This document shows positions 8,612-18,004 of a DNA stretch of 64,000 nucleotides, piece by piece. The position numbers and the translations under genes were made by a program. The stretch's first letter is position 1. Each line of letters starts with the position of its first letter. A model generated the notes under the pieces. The model was not told the origin of the DNA, ran no database searches, and saw only the letters and a program-made list of their open reading frames with translations. Source of the DNA: Streptomyces viridiviolaceus (GTDB lineage Bacteria; Actinomycetota; Actinomycetes; Streptomycetales; Streptomycetaceae); assembly GCF_014650995.1 (NCBI RefSeq), contig NZ_BMWA01000001.1, positions 186,001 to 250,000 of the forward strand, in the 5' to 3' direction.

Positions 8612-10924
8612 TCAGCGAGTCAACGGTGGGTCGTCCCCCTCGTCGCCGAAGGCCGGCCTGCCGATGTCGGCGATGCGCCCGTCGGCGACTCCTTGCCAGT
8701 AGCCGGTTCCCTTGAACTTCGTGGGACGTGCCTTCCCCAGCTTCGGATAGTGTTCGCTGAGCCGTGCCCCGACGACGGCCGACCGGTCGGCGAGGACGAG
8801 TTCGACGCTGCGTCCGGCCGTACCGGTTGCGCCGGTCGCGGTTCCTTGGTCCGCTGCCTCGCTCGCCGCCCGCTGCGCTGCGCCGATACGCGCGGTCACC
8901 TCTCGAATGAAACCGAGCATCCAGGAGCGCTTGTAGGCGCGGGCGTCCTCGCCCGCCGGCCGGTGTTGCCGGTCGGCCTGGTCCGCGCCGACGAGCATCT
9001 GCAATCGGAGGCTGGCGAACAGCACTTCACTCGCCTGGATGTCCGACTCGTAGCCAAACAAGTGCAGTCGGCGCCGGTTGTCCTTGGTGTCGATGAGCAC
9101 ACTCTGGCAGCGCATCTCCTGCGCGATCCGGCTGAGCAGTCGGCGTACCTCCTTGGCGTACGGAGGGTGCACGTCGATCATCCTGTCGATGGGCCGGGCC
9201 GGCTCGCCGACGTCGTCGAGCATGGCCCGTTCGATGCCGTACTTGGCCATGAGCTCCATGGCCTTGTCCAGGAAGGCGCGGCTTTCCTCCTCCGTCGCTC
9301 CTGGGTCCTCAGCCTTGCGCAACAGCGCCTTGACCTTGGTGAGCAGTTCAGGAGACATGGCGCCGCGGGTGGTCCCGGCGCCGGCACTGGAGGGGCTGGG
9401 GCCAGAGGCGCTGGGACGGGGGGCGTCCGCCTCCGACTCGTCTCTCTCTTCTTCCTCGTCCTCGCCCAACCCGCTGATCAGATCGGCCAGGTCCTCCGGA
9501 TCGGGTGCGAGTTCGGCCAGCGCAGCGAGCGCCCACCGTCGCCAGGCGTCTGCGTCGTCCTTGCGGACTCGCGCGCGAACCGTGCGCAGACGACCCATGC
9601 TGCCGTCAGCTTGTGGAACGAAGAATTCCAGGCGTGTGTGGCCGAGCTGTGCCGCGGCAAGCAGTGAGCACAGACCGGAGGCGTCGTCGGGCTGGTAGCG
9701 AACGGTGATACCGGGCTCCGGATACCAGTCGGTCTCTTCTTCGCCTTGGCCCCACGTCTCGTCGTCCCACAGGTCGAGGCTTACGAGTGGCTCCTCTTCG
9801 CCTGTTCGTACACGGACGACAGATGTCGAGGGCTGCCCTGAGTAGGCCAGAGCCGCCGCTCTCTCCTGTCGCGAGGTGACGATGTGGTACCAGACGGGGA
9901 CGGTGCCGACCACGGCATGCCATGTCGTCTCGTTCCGCTCATGGCGCTCCCGCGCCTCCCAGGCGATGTCGTAACCCAGGTCATCGTCCTGCCAGGCGTC
10001 CTCATCCGGCTGCTCGTGCCAGTCGAGGAACGCTTCCAGGTAATCGCTTGCCGTGCGCCGGGTACCAGGTCTGCTGTCGGCCAGCAGGGCGCGCTCACAG
10101 TTGGAAAGGGCATCGATCACGGGTTGGAGGACGAGCGACATGTAACGCTTGACCGCCTCGGAGAATTCGGCGAGAAACGCCCGCGTGGCCTCCGAGCCGG
10201 TCTTCTGGTGCTCGCGCCGCCATGCCTCCATCTGCTCGACGCAGGCCTGCTGCTCGGCCAGCCACCTGAGATGCCCTGCGCCCTGAAGGTGCTCCTCGCG
10301 CAGGAGCACGGCGTCCTCGACGGCCGCAACCGTACGGGGTTTCCCGAGGACCGCCTGTGCCAGGAGACGGAGCGGCTCTGGCTCGCGGACGAAGAAGTCC
10401 ATGGGGGTAACGAGGGTACGGCCATGGCTGCGAGGCGCTGCTTCCGGCCGGTCGATGTCGCCGTTCCAGGGAACGTCCGCGGACCAGCGTGCCCGCCACT
10501 CCGCGAAATCCCGTTCGGAGTCGCCCGTTCGCGGCTGGTGGCGTCGCCACCACCACAGGAGCATCTCCTCCCAGCCCTCGGCGTTCCATGCCCACAGGGC
10601 AGGCTCGCCGTTGCCCGCGATCAGCGATCGGACTGTGCGAACCTCCGCCGCCAGGTCGTGCTGGTAGCCACCAGGTATCAGCCGCTCCAGCCAGCCGACG
10701 GACTCGGCCACCGGTTGTGCCCGCGACTCGTCCGCCGCCATCCTCGCGACGGTCACGGCCGCTGCCGTGCGCTGGTCGCCGAGGTCGGTGGGCAACAGCT
10801 TGTACAAGGCTGGGGTGGTGGTCTCCAGGACTGTGGCGAGGTCCTGAACCCTGCCCTCCAGCCATTGGCAGCGCGCCCGCCTGAACTCCTCGGCCGCCGG
10901 GCCGCCCCATCTGTCGTCTGTCAC
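8612..10924 (-). CDS. Large protein with DUF2786 domain, function unknown
   Basis: A 770-residue protein. The GTG at 10924 is chosen because GGAGGGGG lies just upstream; the upstream start at 10951 lacks one. Residues 1-490 are acidic, Trp-rich and of no recognised family. An acidic/Ser-Pro linker follows, then a DUF2786 motif at about 530-570 (LLTKVKALLRKAEDPGATEE, AMELMAKYGIE), and a C-terminal region with KRSWMLGFIREVTARI and KFKGTGYWQGVADGRIADIG. DUF2786 proteins are common in phage and defence neighbourhoods but no activity is established. It is divergent from the McrBC operon with a shared 136-base upstream region. Its last codons lie across the apparent deletion joint with the TerA-like relic, so the final ~8 residues may not be original. 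Confidence 0.8.
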   Translation of the reverse strand: MTDDRWGGPAAEEFRRARCQWLEGRVQDLATVLETTTPALYKLLPTDLGDQRTAAAVTVARMAADESRAQPVAESVGWLERLIPGGYQHDLAAEVRTVRSLIAGNGEPALWAWNAEGWEEMLLWWWRRHQPRTGDSERDFAEWRARWSADVPWNGDIDRPEAAPRSHGRTLVTPMDFFVREPEPLRLLAQAVLGKPRTVAAVEDAVLLREEHLQGAGHLRWLAEQQACVEQMEAWRREHQKTGSEATRAFLAEFSEAVKRYMSLVLQPVIDALSNCERALLADSRPGTRRTASDYLEAFLDWHEQPDEDAWQDDDLGYDIAWEARERHERNETTWHAVVGTVPVWYHIVTSRQERAAALAYSGQPSTSVVRVRTGEEEPLVSLDLWDDETWGQGEEETDWYPEPGITVRYQPDDASGLCSLLAAAQLGHTRLEFFVPQADGSMGRLRTVRARVRKDDADAWRRWALAALAELAPDPEDLADLISGLGEDEEEERDESEADAPRPSASGPSPSSAGAGTTRGAMSPELLTKVKALLRKAEDPGATEEESRAFLDKAMELMAKYGIERAMLDDVGEPARPIDRMIDVHPPYAKEVRRLLSRIAQEMRCQSVLIDTKDNRRRLHLFGYESDIQASEVLFASLRLQMLVGADQADRQHRPAGEDARAYKRSWMLGFIREVTARIGAAQRAASEAADQGTATGATGTAGRSVELVLADRSAVVGARLSEHYPKLGKARPTKFKGTGYWQGVADGRIADIGRPAFGDEGDDPPLTR

Positions 10925-11060
10925 GTGTCCCCCTCCGACATGCACTGGCACAGGTGGATCATCCTAGGCAGCGGGGTTGGAGCAAACGACGAAAGCCGGA
11001 CTGTCGGTGCCTGCCAGTACGCTGCAGGCAAGATCGGGCCAGCAGGTGCAAGGGGGTCCC

Positions 11061-12875
11061 ATGGCCGACGAATACCCGGAGTTCCGGCTCCGGCTGCCCA
11101 ATGGTGACGGCATCGACCGGGCGCGCGGAGTGCTCTTGGACGAGACGGGCACCAACGGCAGCCGGAAGTTCCTCGTGCGAGCCGGCTCCCCTGCACGGGA
11201 CCATGTGATGCCCTCGCTGGGCAAGCATTTCAAGGCGCCGACCAAACGCCGTGAGGAGCTCCGGGCGCGGGGCACGCTGGTGCCGTCGGCGCGCTGGCCG
11301 GGCTGGCTGGAGCTGGCCGAGGACGTGGTGTTCGGTTCCCCCTCCTTCGCCGCTGTCGTGCTGGTCGGTGCGCCGCGCAACGGGTGGGAGGAATGGCGGA
11401 CCGAGGACGACAGGCCGCTGTCCGACTTCATGTCCGGCGTTTGGGCCGGCCCCAACCGGCCGTGGCTCGTGCGTGGCTCCAACGTCACCGGCCTGGATCT
11501 GGTCCAGCGTCTGTGGCTGCCCGAGGGACGCGTCACCCTCGCTGCCTCCCGGTTGCGGCAGGGAGTCCGGCAGGGCATCAGCAAGGACGAGCTCCGCACA
11601 CTGGTCCAGGAGGACTACGAGTCGACCGCCACGTACAGCCAGCGACAGCAGCTCGTCGGGGACCTCCACGCCTTCCTGACGCGCATGAAGCCCGGCGACA
11701 CCGTGTGCACGATATCCGGCGGCCGGCTGTACGTCGGCGAGATCACCGGCGAGGCCGAGCAGACAGAGTCCGAGGACCGCCGGTCCAACCTGGGTCGGCC
11801 TGTGGATTGGCAGCTGTCCGGCTTCCCCTACGACGAACTGCCCGAGGAGCTCCAGCAGAAGCTGTCCGTCCAGCACGACGTCGTCGACCTGTCCTCCGTC
11901 CAGGCACACATCGAGGGTCTCGGACTCACCGACCAAGAGCTGGTCGAGGAGGCAGGGATGAAGGAGCGGGACCCGAGCGTGGAGATTCCCGCGCTCGCCG
12001 CCCGACGGGAGCTCGAGCTGCCCGAACCCACCGAGGAGCTGGCCACCGAGCTGCTAGTCCACGACGTCGAGTGGCTGCGTGAGACGCGTGACCTGCTCTG
12101 GGACGAGCGCCAGCTGGTGCTGTACGGACCGCCCGGCACCGGCAAGACGTATCTGGCCGTGAAGCTGGCCGAGTTCCTCGGGGGCGGCCCGGAGCAGGTG
12201 AAGCTCGTGCAGTTCCACCCGTCCTACTCCTACGAGGACTTCTTCGAGGGCTTCCGGCCCCAGGAGGATCCACAGACGCGGCAGGTGGCTTTCCGGATCA
12301 CCGCCGGGCCCCTGCGGGAGCTCGCCGACCTCGCCTCCCGCGAGGGCAACCGGCACATCCCGCACTTCCTGATCATCGACGAGATCAACCGCGCCAACCT
12401 CGCGAAGGTGTTCGGTGAGCTGTACTTCCTGCTGGAGTACCGCAACAAGTCAGTGCGTCTGACGTACTCTGGTGACGACTTCGCCTTGCCGCCCAACCTG
12501 TTCGTCATCGGCACGATGAACACGGCGGACCGGTCGATCGCCCTCGTCGACGCGGCCATGCGGCGGCGGTTCGCTTTCGTGGAGCTGTCGCCGCGCAGCG
12601 AGCCGACGAGTGGGTTGCTGCGCCGATGGCTGAAGCAGGAAGGCAGGGACCCCGAGCCCGCCCACCTGCTCGACGCGCTCAACTCCCGGATCGATGATCC
12701 GGACTTCCGTATCGGGCCCTCGTACCTGATGAAGAAGGGTGTCTACCGGGAAGGCGGGCTGGAGCGGACCTGGCGGACGAAGATCCTGCCACTGCTGGAG
12801 GAACACCACTACGGCGAGGGCGTGGACATCGAGACCCGGTACGGGCTGGCCGCTCTGCGAGAGTCACTGGCATGA
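11061..12875 (+). CDS. McrB-type AAA+ NTPase of an McrBC (type IV) restriction system
   Basis: A 604-residue McrB-like motor subunit. The AAA+ part (about 330-600) has Walker A GPPGTGKT near residue 357, LVQFHPSYSYEDFFEG, Walker B FLIIDEINRAN, the signature NLFVIGTMNTADRSI and the arginine-rich DAAMRRRFAFVEL. These are the hallmarks of McrB, which hydrolyses GTP in characterised members. The N-terminal half looks like a target-recognition module: a DUF4357-like stretch (KFLVRAGSPARDH...REELRARGTLV) and a later PUA/EVE-like strand set (MKPGDTVCTISGGRLYVGEI), a fold used to sense modified bases. The ATG at 11061 follows AAGGGGG. The stop overlaps the start of mcrC. Confidence 0.9.
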   Translation: MADEYPEFRLRLPNGDGIDRARGVLLDETGTNGSRKFLVRAGSPARDHVMPSLGKHFKAPTKRREELRARGTLVPSARWPGWLELAEDVVFGSPSFAAVVLVGAPRNGWEEWRTEDDRPLSDFMSGVWAGPNRPWLVRGSNVTGLDLVQRLWLPEGRVTLAASRLRQGVRQGISKDELRTLVQEDYESTATYSQRQQLVGDLHAFLTRMKPGDTVCTISGGRLYVGEITGEAEQTESEDRRSNLGRPVDWQLSGFPYDELPEELQQKLSVQHDVVDLSSVQAHIEGLGLTDQELVEEAGMKERDPSVEIPALAARRELELPEPTEELATELLVHDVEWLRETRDLLWDERQLVLYGPPGTGKTYLAVKLAEFLGGGPEQVKLVQFHPSYSYEDFFEGFRPQEDPQTRQVAFRITAGPLRELADLASREGNRHIPHFLIIDEINRANLAKVFGELYFLLEYRNKSVRLTYSGDDFALPPNLFVIGTMNTADRSIALVDAAMRRRFAFVELSPRSEPTSGLLRRWLKQEGRDPEPAHLLDALNSRIDDPDFRIGPSYLMKKGVYREGGLERTWRTKILPLLEEHHYGEGVDIETRYGLAALRESLA

Positions 12876-14122
12876 CGGCCTCCGTTGACGGTTCCTGCAC
12901 AGGGCCCGTAGCGGCGAAGGTCCGGTCCTGCGTCGACCTGGTCGAGTACGGGACCGCGGTGGGCCTCGCCCTGCCCGACGGCGTGGGCCGCGCACTGGCC
13001 GCCGGAGACGTCGTCGACGCGGCGCCTGACCCGTACACACCGGGCCGATGGTCATTGCGGGCCGGTAGCAAGGTCGGGACAGTGAACATCGCCGTGCCGG
13101 GGCTGCGGGAGCCGTTCACCGTGCGCGTGGGCCCCAAGGTTCCCATCGCCCGGCTCTTCTTCCTCCTCGGCTACAGCCTCGACCCCAAAAGTGGCTGGCG
13201 CGACGGGGAGGTGGACGTGGCCGAGCACCGCGACCTACTGCCCGCCCTCGCCCATGCAGTCGAGCGTCAGGTCGACCGCGCACTGCGTCAGGGACTGCTG
13301 CAGGGCTACCGGTCCACGGAGGAGAGCTCTCTGGTTGTCCGCGGCCGGATCAGGGAGGCGGAACAGATCCGGCGCCGGTTCGGCACGGTGTTGCCGGTCG
13401 AGGTGGCGTACGACGAGTTCACCACCGACATCGCCGAGAACCGCATTCTGCTCACGGCCGTCGATCGCCTGCTGCGCCTTCCCGGCGTTCCGCGCGAGGT
13501 ACGGCGCAGGCTGCTGCACCAGCGTGCCCGGCTCGTCGACGTGACGCCGGTCATGCGGGGGCAGCAGCTGCCCGGCTGGCACCCGACCCGTCTCAACGCC
13601 CGATACCACAACGCTCTGCGTCTCGCCCAGGTCTGTCTCCGCGGTGCCTCTGCCGAGCAAGGACCCGGCGGGCTGCGCATCGACGGGTTCCTCTTCGACA
13701 TGAACAGGCTCTTCGAGGACTTCGTCACCGTCGCCCTGCGTGAGGCAGTGCGCGGGGCGGGCCAGGAGGTCCGTCTCCAGGACAGCCACCACCTCGACGA
13801 GGACTCGGTCATCCGCATGCGTCCGGACTACGTGCTGTACGGGCCGGACGGCGTCCCCTGCGCGGTCGCGGACGCCAAGTACAAGGCGGAGAGACGGGGC
13901 GGATATCCGGACGCCGACCTGTACCAGATGCTGGCGTACTGTACGGCTCTCGGCTTGGGCGAAGGGCATCTGGTCTACGCGAAAGGCAATGCCCCACACG
14001 TTTCCCACCGAGTGCGCAAGGCAGGCATCCTCATCCACCAGCACGCCCTCGACCTGGACCAGGATCCCGCGGGCCTGCTCGCCGACATCGCTCAGGTCGC
14101 GCGGCGGATGGGGGCCGGCTGA
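12872..14122 (+). CDS. McrC nuclease subunit of the McrBC system
   Basis: A 416-residue McrC, coupled to McrB by an ATGA overlap. The N-terminal DUF2357-like/OB region ends in VRVGPKVPIARLFFLLGYSL, and the middle has the McrC-typical VRGRIREAEQIRR and EFTTDIAENRILLTA. The C-terminal nuclease domain shows the PD-(D/E)xK set: MRPDYVLY followed by CAVADAKYK, with a preceding Asp-rich DEDS turn and a QMLAYC helix. In characterised McrBC systems this subunit cuts DNA carrying modified cytosines after McrB translocation. The specificity here cannot be deduced. Confidence 0.92.
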   Translation: MTASVDGSCTGPVAAKVRSCVDLVEYGTAVGLALPDGVGRALAAGDVVDAAPDPYTPGRWSLRAGSKVGTVNIAVPGLREPFTVRVGPKVPIARLFFLLGYSLDPKSGWRDGEVDVAEHRDLLPALAHAVERQVDRALRQGLLQGYRSTEESSLVVRGRIREAEQIRRRFGTVLPVEVAYDEFTTDIAENRILLTAVDRLLRLPGVPREVRRRLLHQRARLVDVTPVMRGQQLPGWHPTRLNARYHNALRLAQVCLRGASAEQGPGGLRIDGFLFDMNRLFEDFVTVALREAVRGAGQEVRLQDSHHLDEDSVIRMRPDYVLYGPDGVPCAVADAKYKAERRGGYPDADLYQMLAYCTALGLGEGHLVYAKGNAPHVSHRVRKAGILIHQHALDLDQDPAGLLADIAQVARRMGAG

Positions 14123-14194
14123 CGCGACCGCGCCCGGCCCGCCCCTGCATCCCGCCCGTATGATCGACCACGCAGGGTCAGTCCGGGGTGGGGA

Positions 14195-16339
14195 GTGCGC
14201 GTCGTGCCGCAGCTTGCGTTTGCCAACAGCTTCTGGGAGAGCTACGACGCTCTCGAGAAGCCCGTCAGGAGCGGCGTTCGCAAGGCGATGCAGAAGTTCC
14301 AGCAGCTTACTGTGCCAGAGCTGCAGCAGGACAAGGGGCTGCACTTGGAGTCGGTGGAGAAGGCCGCCGACCGCCGCATGCGAACCATCCGCATCAACGA
14401 CTTCTGGCGGGGTGTCGTACTGGCGCCGGACGACGGCAGTGACGTGTTCCTGCTGGTCAATGTGGTTCCGCACGACGACGCGTACTCCTGGGCGGCCAAG
14501 CGGCTGTACACCACGAACTCCGCAACGCGGGCGCTGGAGGTCCGCAACGTACGGGCGATCGAGCAATTGACCCCGCAGCTCGAGAAGGCGGCCGCCACGG
14601 CCGAATCACTGCTGTTCGCCAAGTACTCGGACACGGTCCTGCGCGAGCTGGGCGTCGACGACCAGGTTCTGCGGGCGGTGCGCACGATAATCGACAAGGC
14701 CCAATTGGAGGCTTTCGGCACCCTGTTGCCGGAGGATCAGTTCGAGGTGTTGCAGTACCTCGCCGAGGGATTCAGCCCGAAGGAGGTGTACCGGGACGTG
14801 GTCGCGGTGCGCCGCCCCGTGGACGCGGGCCCCGACCCGGACGAGACTCTAGCCGCCGCCATCGCCAATACCACCAGCCGGATCACGCTGGTAAGCGGGC
14901 CGGACGAGCTCGCCGACATCCTGGAGAAGCCGTTCGCCGCCTGGCGGGTGTTCCTGCACCCGTCGCAGCGCCGCGTCGCCTACCGGGTGTCGTACGGCGG
15001 TCCGGTGCAGGTCACGGGCGGCCCGGGTACGGGCAAGACGGTCGCCGCCCTGCACCGGGTCAAGCACCTCCTGACCCGGTCGCCCGACACCCGGATCCTG
15101 CTCACGACCTATACCAACGCGCTGGCCGCCTCACTGCGCGAAAACCTCGGCCTTCTGCTGGACGGGGACGAGTCGTTGCTCGGCCGGGTCGAGGTGACGA
15201 CGGTCAACGCGTACGCACACGGTGTGGTGGCCCGTCTCGACGGCAAGGTGCCCTCCCCCATCGGCGACCGGGAGGAGCGGCAACTGTGGCAGCGGGTCGC
15301 AAAGAAACTCGCGCTGCCGTGGACGGAGCAGTTCCTGGCGCAGGAGTACCGGCATGTCGTCCTCGCCCAGGATCTGCGCACTCTTGACGCGTACCGCGCC
15401 GCCTCCCGGCGCGGCCGCGGCAGCGCGCTGTCGCCGGCCCGGAGGGAGCAGTTGTGGCCCGCCATCGAGCTGTTCGAGTCGATGCTGCGCGACCAGAAGG
15501 TGACAACGCACCTCAAAGTGTGTGCTCGGGCCGCCGAACTTCTGGCCGCGTCGGCGCCGACGCACGACCACGTGGTGGTCGACGAGGCGCAGGACCTGCA
15601 TCCCGCCCAGTGGCGCGTGCTGCGCGGCGCGGTGGCGCCCGGCAGTGACGACCTCTTTCTCACGGGCGACCCGCATCAGCGGATCTACGACTCGAAGGTC
15701 TCGCTCGGTTCTCTCGGCATCGCGGTTGCCGGACGCACTCACCGGCTGCGCATCAACTACCGAAGCACAGAGGAAATCCTCGCCTGGTCGGCGGGCATCC
15801 TCAGCCCCGTCTCCGTCGACGACCTGGGAGGCGAGGGCATGGACACTCTCGCCGGATACCGTTCGCTGCTGCACGGGCGCAGGCCGCAGGTGGAGGGGCA
15901 CGGCTCGGAGCACGCGGAGGTCGCGGCGCTCGTCGAGCGGGTACAGGGCTGGATCGCGCAGGGCATCAGCCCCTCCGAGATCGGCGTGTGCGCCCGGTTC
16001 AACGTGTTGCTGGACAAGGCCTACGACAAGCTGACGACGGCCGGGGTGCCTGTCGCCCGAGTCAAGGACAATCCGGGGGCCGGTGTGGACGGGGTGCGTC
16101 TCGCCACGATGCACGCCATGAAGGGGCTGGAGTTCCGCTGCGTCGCCGTGCTCGGGGTGACGGCGGGGGCGGTGCCGTTCGGCCGCGAGGTGACGCCCGC
16201 CGCCGTGGACGCGTTGCAACACGAGTCCGACCTGCTCCGGGAACGGTGCCTGTTGTTCGTCGCCTGCACCAGGGCGCGCGAGGCGCTGGCCGTCTCGTGG
16301 AGCGGAGCGGTCAGTCCGTTCGTTCCGGCCGTCTCGTGA
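14195..16339 (+). CDS. UvrD-like helicase with N-terminal RelE/ParE-like domain
   Basis: A 714-residue protein. Residues about 5-105 read as a RelE/ParE-like toxin fold: FANSFWESYDALEKPVRSGV, DKGLHLESVEKAADRRMRTIRI, DFWRGVVLAP and VVPHDDAYSWA, with the fold's basic strand and terminal HDxAY-like motif. The rest is a superfamily 1A helicase: Walker A GGPGTGKT near 277, TYTNALAASL, Walker B VVDEAQD near 461, LTGDPHQRIY, INYRSTEEI, MHAMKGLEFRCVAVL and CTRARE near the end. The GTG at 14195 has GGGGTGGGG upstream. It follows mcrC by 72 bases on the same strand, so it may work with the McrBC system. It ends 6 bases before the convergent methylase stop. Confidence 0.88.
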   Translation: MRVVPQLAFANSFWESYDALEKPVRSGVRKAMQKFQQLTVPELQQDKGLHLESVEKAADRRMRTIRINDFWRGVVLAPDDGSDVFLLVNVVPHDDAYSWAAKRLYTTNSATRALEVRNVRAIEQLTPQLEKAAATAESLLFAKYSDTVLRELGVDDQVLRAVRTIIDKAQLEAFGTLLPEDQFEVLQYLAEGFSPKEVYRDVVAVRRPVDAGPDPDETLAAAIANTTSRITLVSGPDELADILEKPFAAWRVFLHPSQRRVAYRVSYGGPVQVTGGPGTGKTVAALHRVKHLLTRSPDTRILLTTYTNALAASLRENLGLLLDGDESLLGRVEVTTVNAYAHGVVARLDGKVPSPIGDREERQLWQRVAKKLALPWTEQFLAQEYRHVVLAQDLRTLDAYRAASRRGRGSALSPARREQLWPAIELFESMLRDQKVTTHLKVCARAAELLAASAPTHDHVVVDEAQDLHPAQWRVLRGAVAPGSDDLFLTGDPHQRIYDSKVSLGSLGIAVAGRTHRLRINYRSTEEILAWSAGILSPVSVDDLGGEGMDTLAGYRSLLHGRRPQVEGHGSEHAEVAALVERVQGWIAQGISPSEIGVCARFNVLLDKAYDKLTTAGVPVARVKDNPGAGVDGVRLATMHAMKGLEFRCVAVLGVTAGAVPFGREVTPAAVDALQHESDLLRERCLLFVACTRAREALAVSWSGAVSPFVPAVS

Positions 16340-16345
16340 CGGGCG

Positions 16346-18004
16346 TCAGTCCTGCGGAGCCAGCGCTCCGTTGCCGAGACCGTCGCGGGCCAGCTCAGCG
16401 GCCTGCCTGCTGAGCTCGGCCACCCGTCGCGCCCGTTCCTCGAACTCCTGGAGTCTACGGAAGGCGGCACCGTAGCGGCGCTGCTCGGTGATGTCCATCT
16501 GCGGGATGCGGGCGCCCTTGCCGTCGAGCCGGAAGGTGCCGCTGGCGCTCGTGGAGCGTCGGGTGTTGCCCGCGCTGCGCAAGAAGCCTCTCAGGAAGTC
16601 CGTGTCCAGCTGGTCGCTGGTCGAGACGGGTTCCGGGCTTCCGTGCTCGACGAGACCAGCACGAGCGAGGTCGGCCACGCTCACCGACGAACCGTCCAGG
16701 GCACCAGGGCCTTCTCCCGCGATCAGCGCCGGCAGCAGCTCGGCAAGCTGGCGTACCTCCTTGGCCAGCTCTTGGCGGACCGCCGCGTACTCGGTCGCGT
16801 AGTCGCGGTGCGATTCCTCGACGTGGCGGCCGGGCGTGAGGTCCACCGTGTCGTCGAGGAGGTCGATGAGGGGGACGTCCGCGATCTGGTCGGGTGCCGG
16901 ATCCAGGGCTCCGTCCGGATCATTCGACGTCAGGTCGATCATGCGGACGCTCGTCGCGGCATCGCCTACGGCGGACGAGCGACGCAGGTGCCAGAGATGC
17001 ACCGGGAGGGCGTGCGAGGCGGCGGTGCCGGCCGGCAGGGCGGTGACCTGTGTGAGGATGCCGCGCCGTACGAGCTCGGCGCGGATGCGACGGCCGGCCT
17101 TGCGGTAGGCCACCGATGCGGGCATGACCATGATGACCCGGCCGCCAGGGGCTGTGTGCGCGTACGCGTGCTGAAGCCAGGCGAGCTCCCCTTCGGCGCG
17201 CGAAGGTGTTCCCAGTTCCCAACGGGAGTCGAGGAGCAGGTCCTCCCGCCCCCAGTCGGTGTCTCCCACGGGAGGATCGCAGACGACGAGGTCGGCCTTG
17301 AGGTTTGGCCACTCGTCATCGCGCAAGGAGTCTCCGGCGACGACATCCACCCCTGTGCGACCCGTCAGGTCCGCGCGCAACTGGGCAAGCCGGGCGCTGC
17401 GGGGATCCGTCTCCTGACCGCACCGTCTCGGCCCTCGTTCCGGGCCGACGGCGAGCAGGAGCGTGCCGATGCCACAGGCCGGATCGAAGACCGTGGCGTC
17501 CGATGGCACCGTGCCTGCGAAGTGCCGGACGGCGCGGACGATGCGAGGCGAGGTGACCTGATCCGATCCGGCCCTGCGCACGGAGTCCGTGAAACGCTCG
17601 GCGAGGCCCTCTACCACCTCACCCGCCGATCCGTGCTCAGCGAGGACAAGCGCCAGGCGGACGGCTTCCTCCGGCAACGTGCTGCAGGTCTTTTCGTCGG
17701 CGTCGGCCAGGAGCTGGGCAACCGCTGCCAGCCCCCCGACCATGTCGTCGCCGTACGCAGCCCGCAACGCCTGCCAAAGCTGCACCTCTTGCGAGACGTC
17801 GTGGCCCTTCCGCTGCTTGCTGAGCCACGTCTGCACCTCTGTGAGAGCGAAGAGCGGACTGTTCACACTCCCACCGGCGGGCGCGGGAAAGTCGTCGTAG
17901 CGTCGTCTCCAGTTCGAGACGGCGGCACGGGTGACGCCTGCCAGCCGGGCGATCTCGGAGCCGGTAACCATGGGGCCGGCCGGGGCCGCGGGGGTGTCTG
18001 TCAT
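16346..18004 (-). CDS. HTH-containing N6-adenine DNA methyltransferase (HsdM/Eco57I-like)
   Basis: A 552-residue protein. Residues 10-65 are a MerR-like/excisionase-like HTH (SEIARLAGVTRAAVSNWRRR), followed by a helical bundle and then the methylase domain: SPRIVRAVRHFAG, SAM-binding motif I as FDPACGIGTLLLA, and catalytic motif IV as CDPPVG, where canonical N6-adenine enzymes have NPPY/F. The C-terminal half has a recognition-like region with FRLDGKGARIPQMDIT and a closing coiled coil. Asp for Asn in motif IV occurs in active enzymes, but Val in place of the aromatic is unusual. It could be a solitary methylase or a SAM-binding regulator. ATG at 18004 chosen over an upstream TTG. Confidence 0.85.
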   Translation of the reverse strand: MTDTPAAPAGPMVTGSEIARLAGVTRAAVSNWRRRYDDFPAPAGGSVNSPLFALTEVQTWLSKQRKGHDVSQEVQLWQALRAAYGDDMVGGLAAVAQLLADADEKTCSTLPEEAVRLALVLAEHGSAGEVVEGLAERFTDSVRRAGSDQVTSPRIVRAVRHFAGTVPSDATVFDPACGIGTLLLAVGPERGPRRCGQETDPRSARLAQLRADLTGRTGVDVVAGDSLRDDEWPNLKADLVVCDPPVGDTDWGREDLLLDSRWELGTPSRAEGELAWLQHAYAHTAPGGRVIMVMPASVAYRKAGRRIRAELVRRGILTQVTALPAGTAASHALPVHLWHLRRSSAVGDAATSVRMIDLTSNDPDGALDPAPDQIADVPLIDLLDDTVDLTPGRHVEESHRDYATEYAAVRQELAKEVRQLAELLPALIAGEGPGALDGSSVSVADLARAGLVEHGSPEPVSTSDQLDTDFLRGFLRSAGNTRRSTSASGTFRLDGKGARIPQMDITEQRRYGAAFRRLQEFEERARRVAELSRQAAELARDGLGNGALAPQD

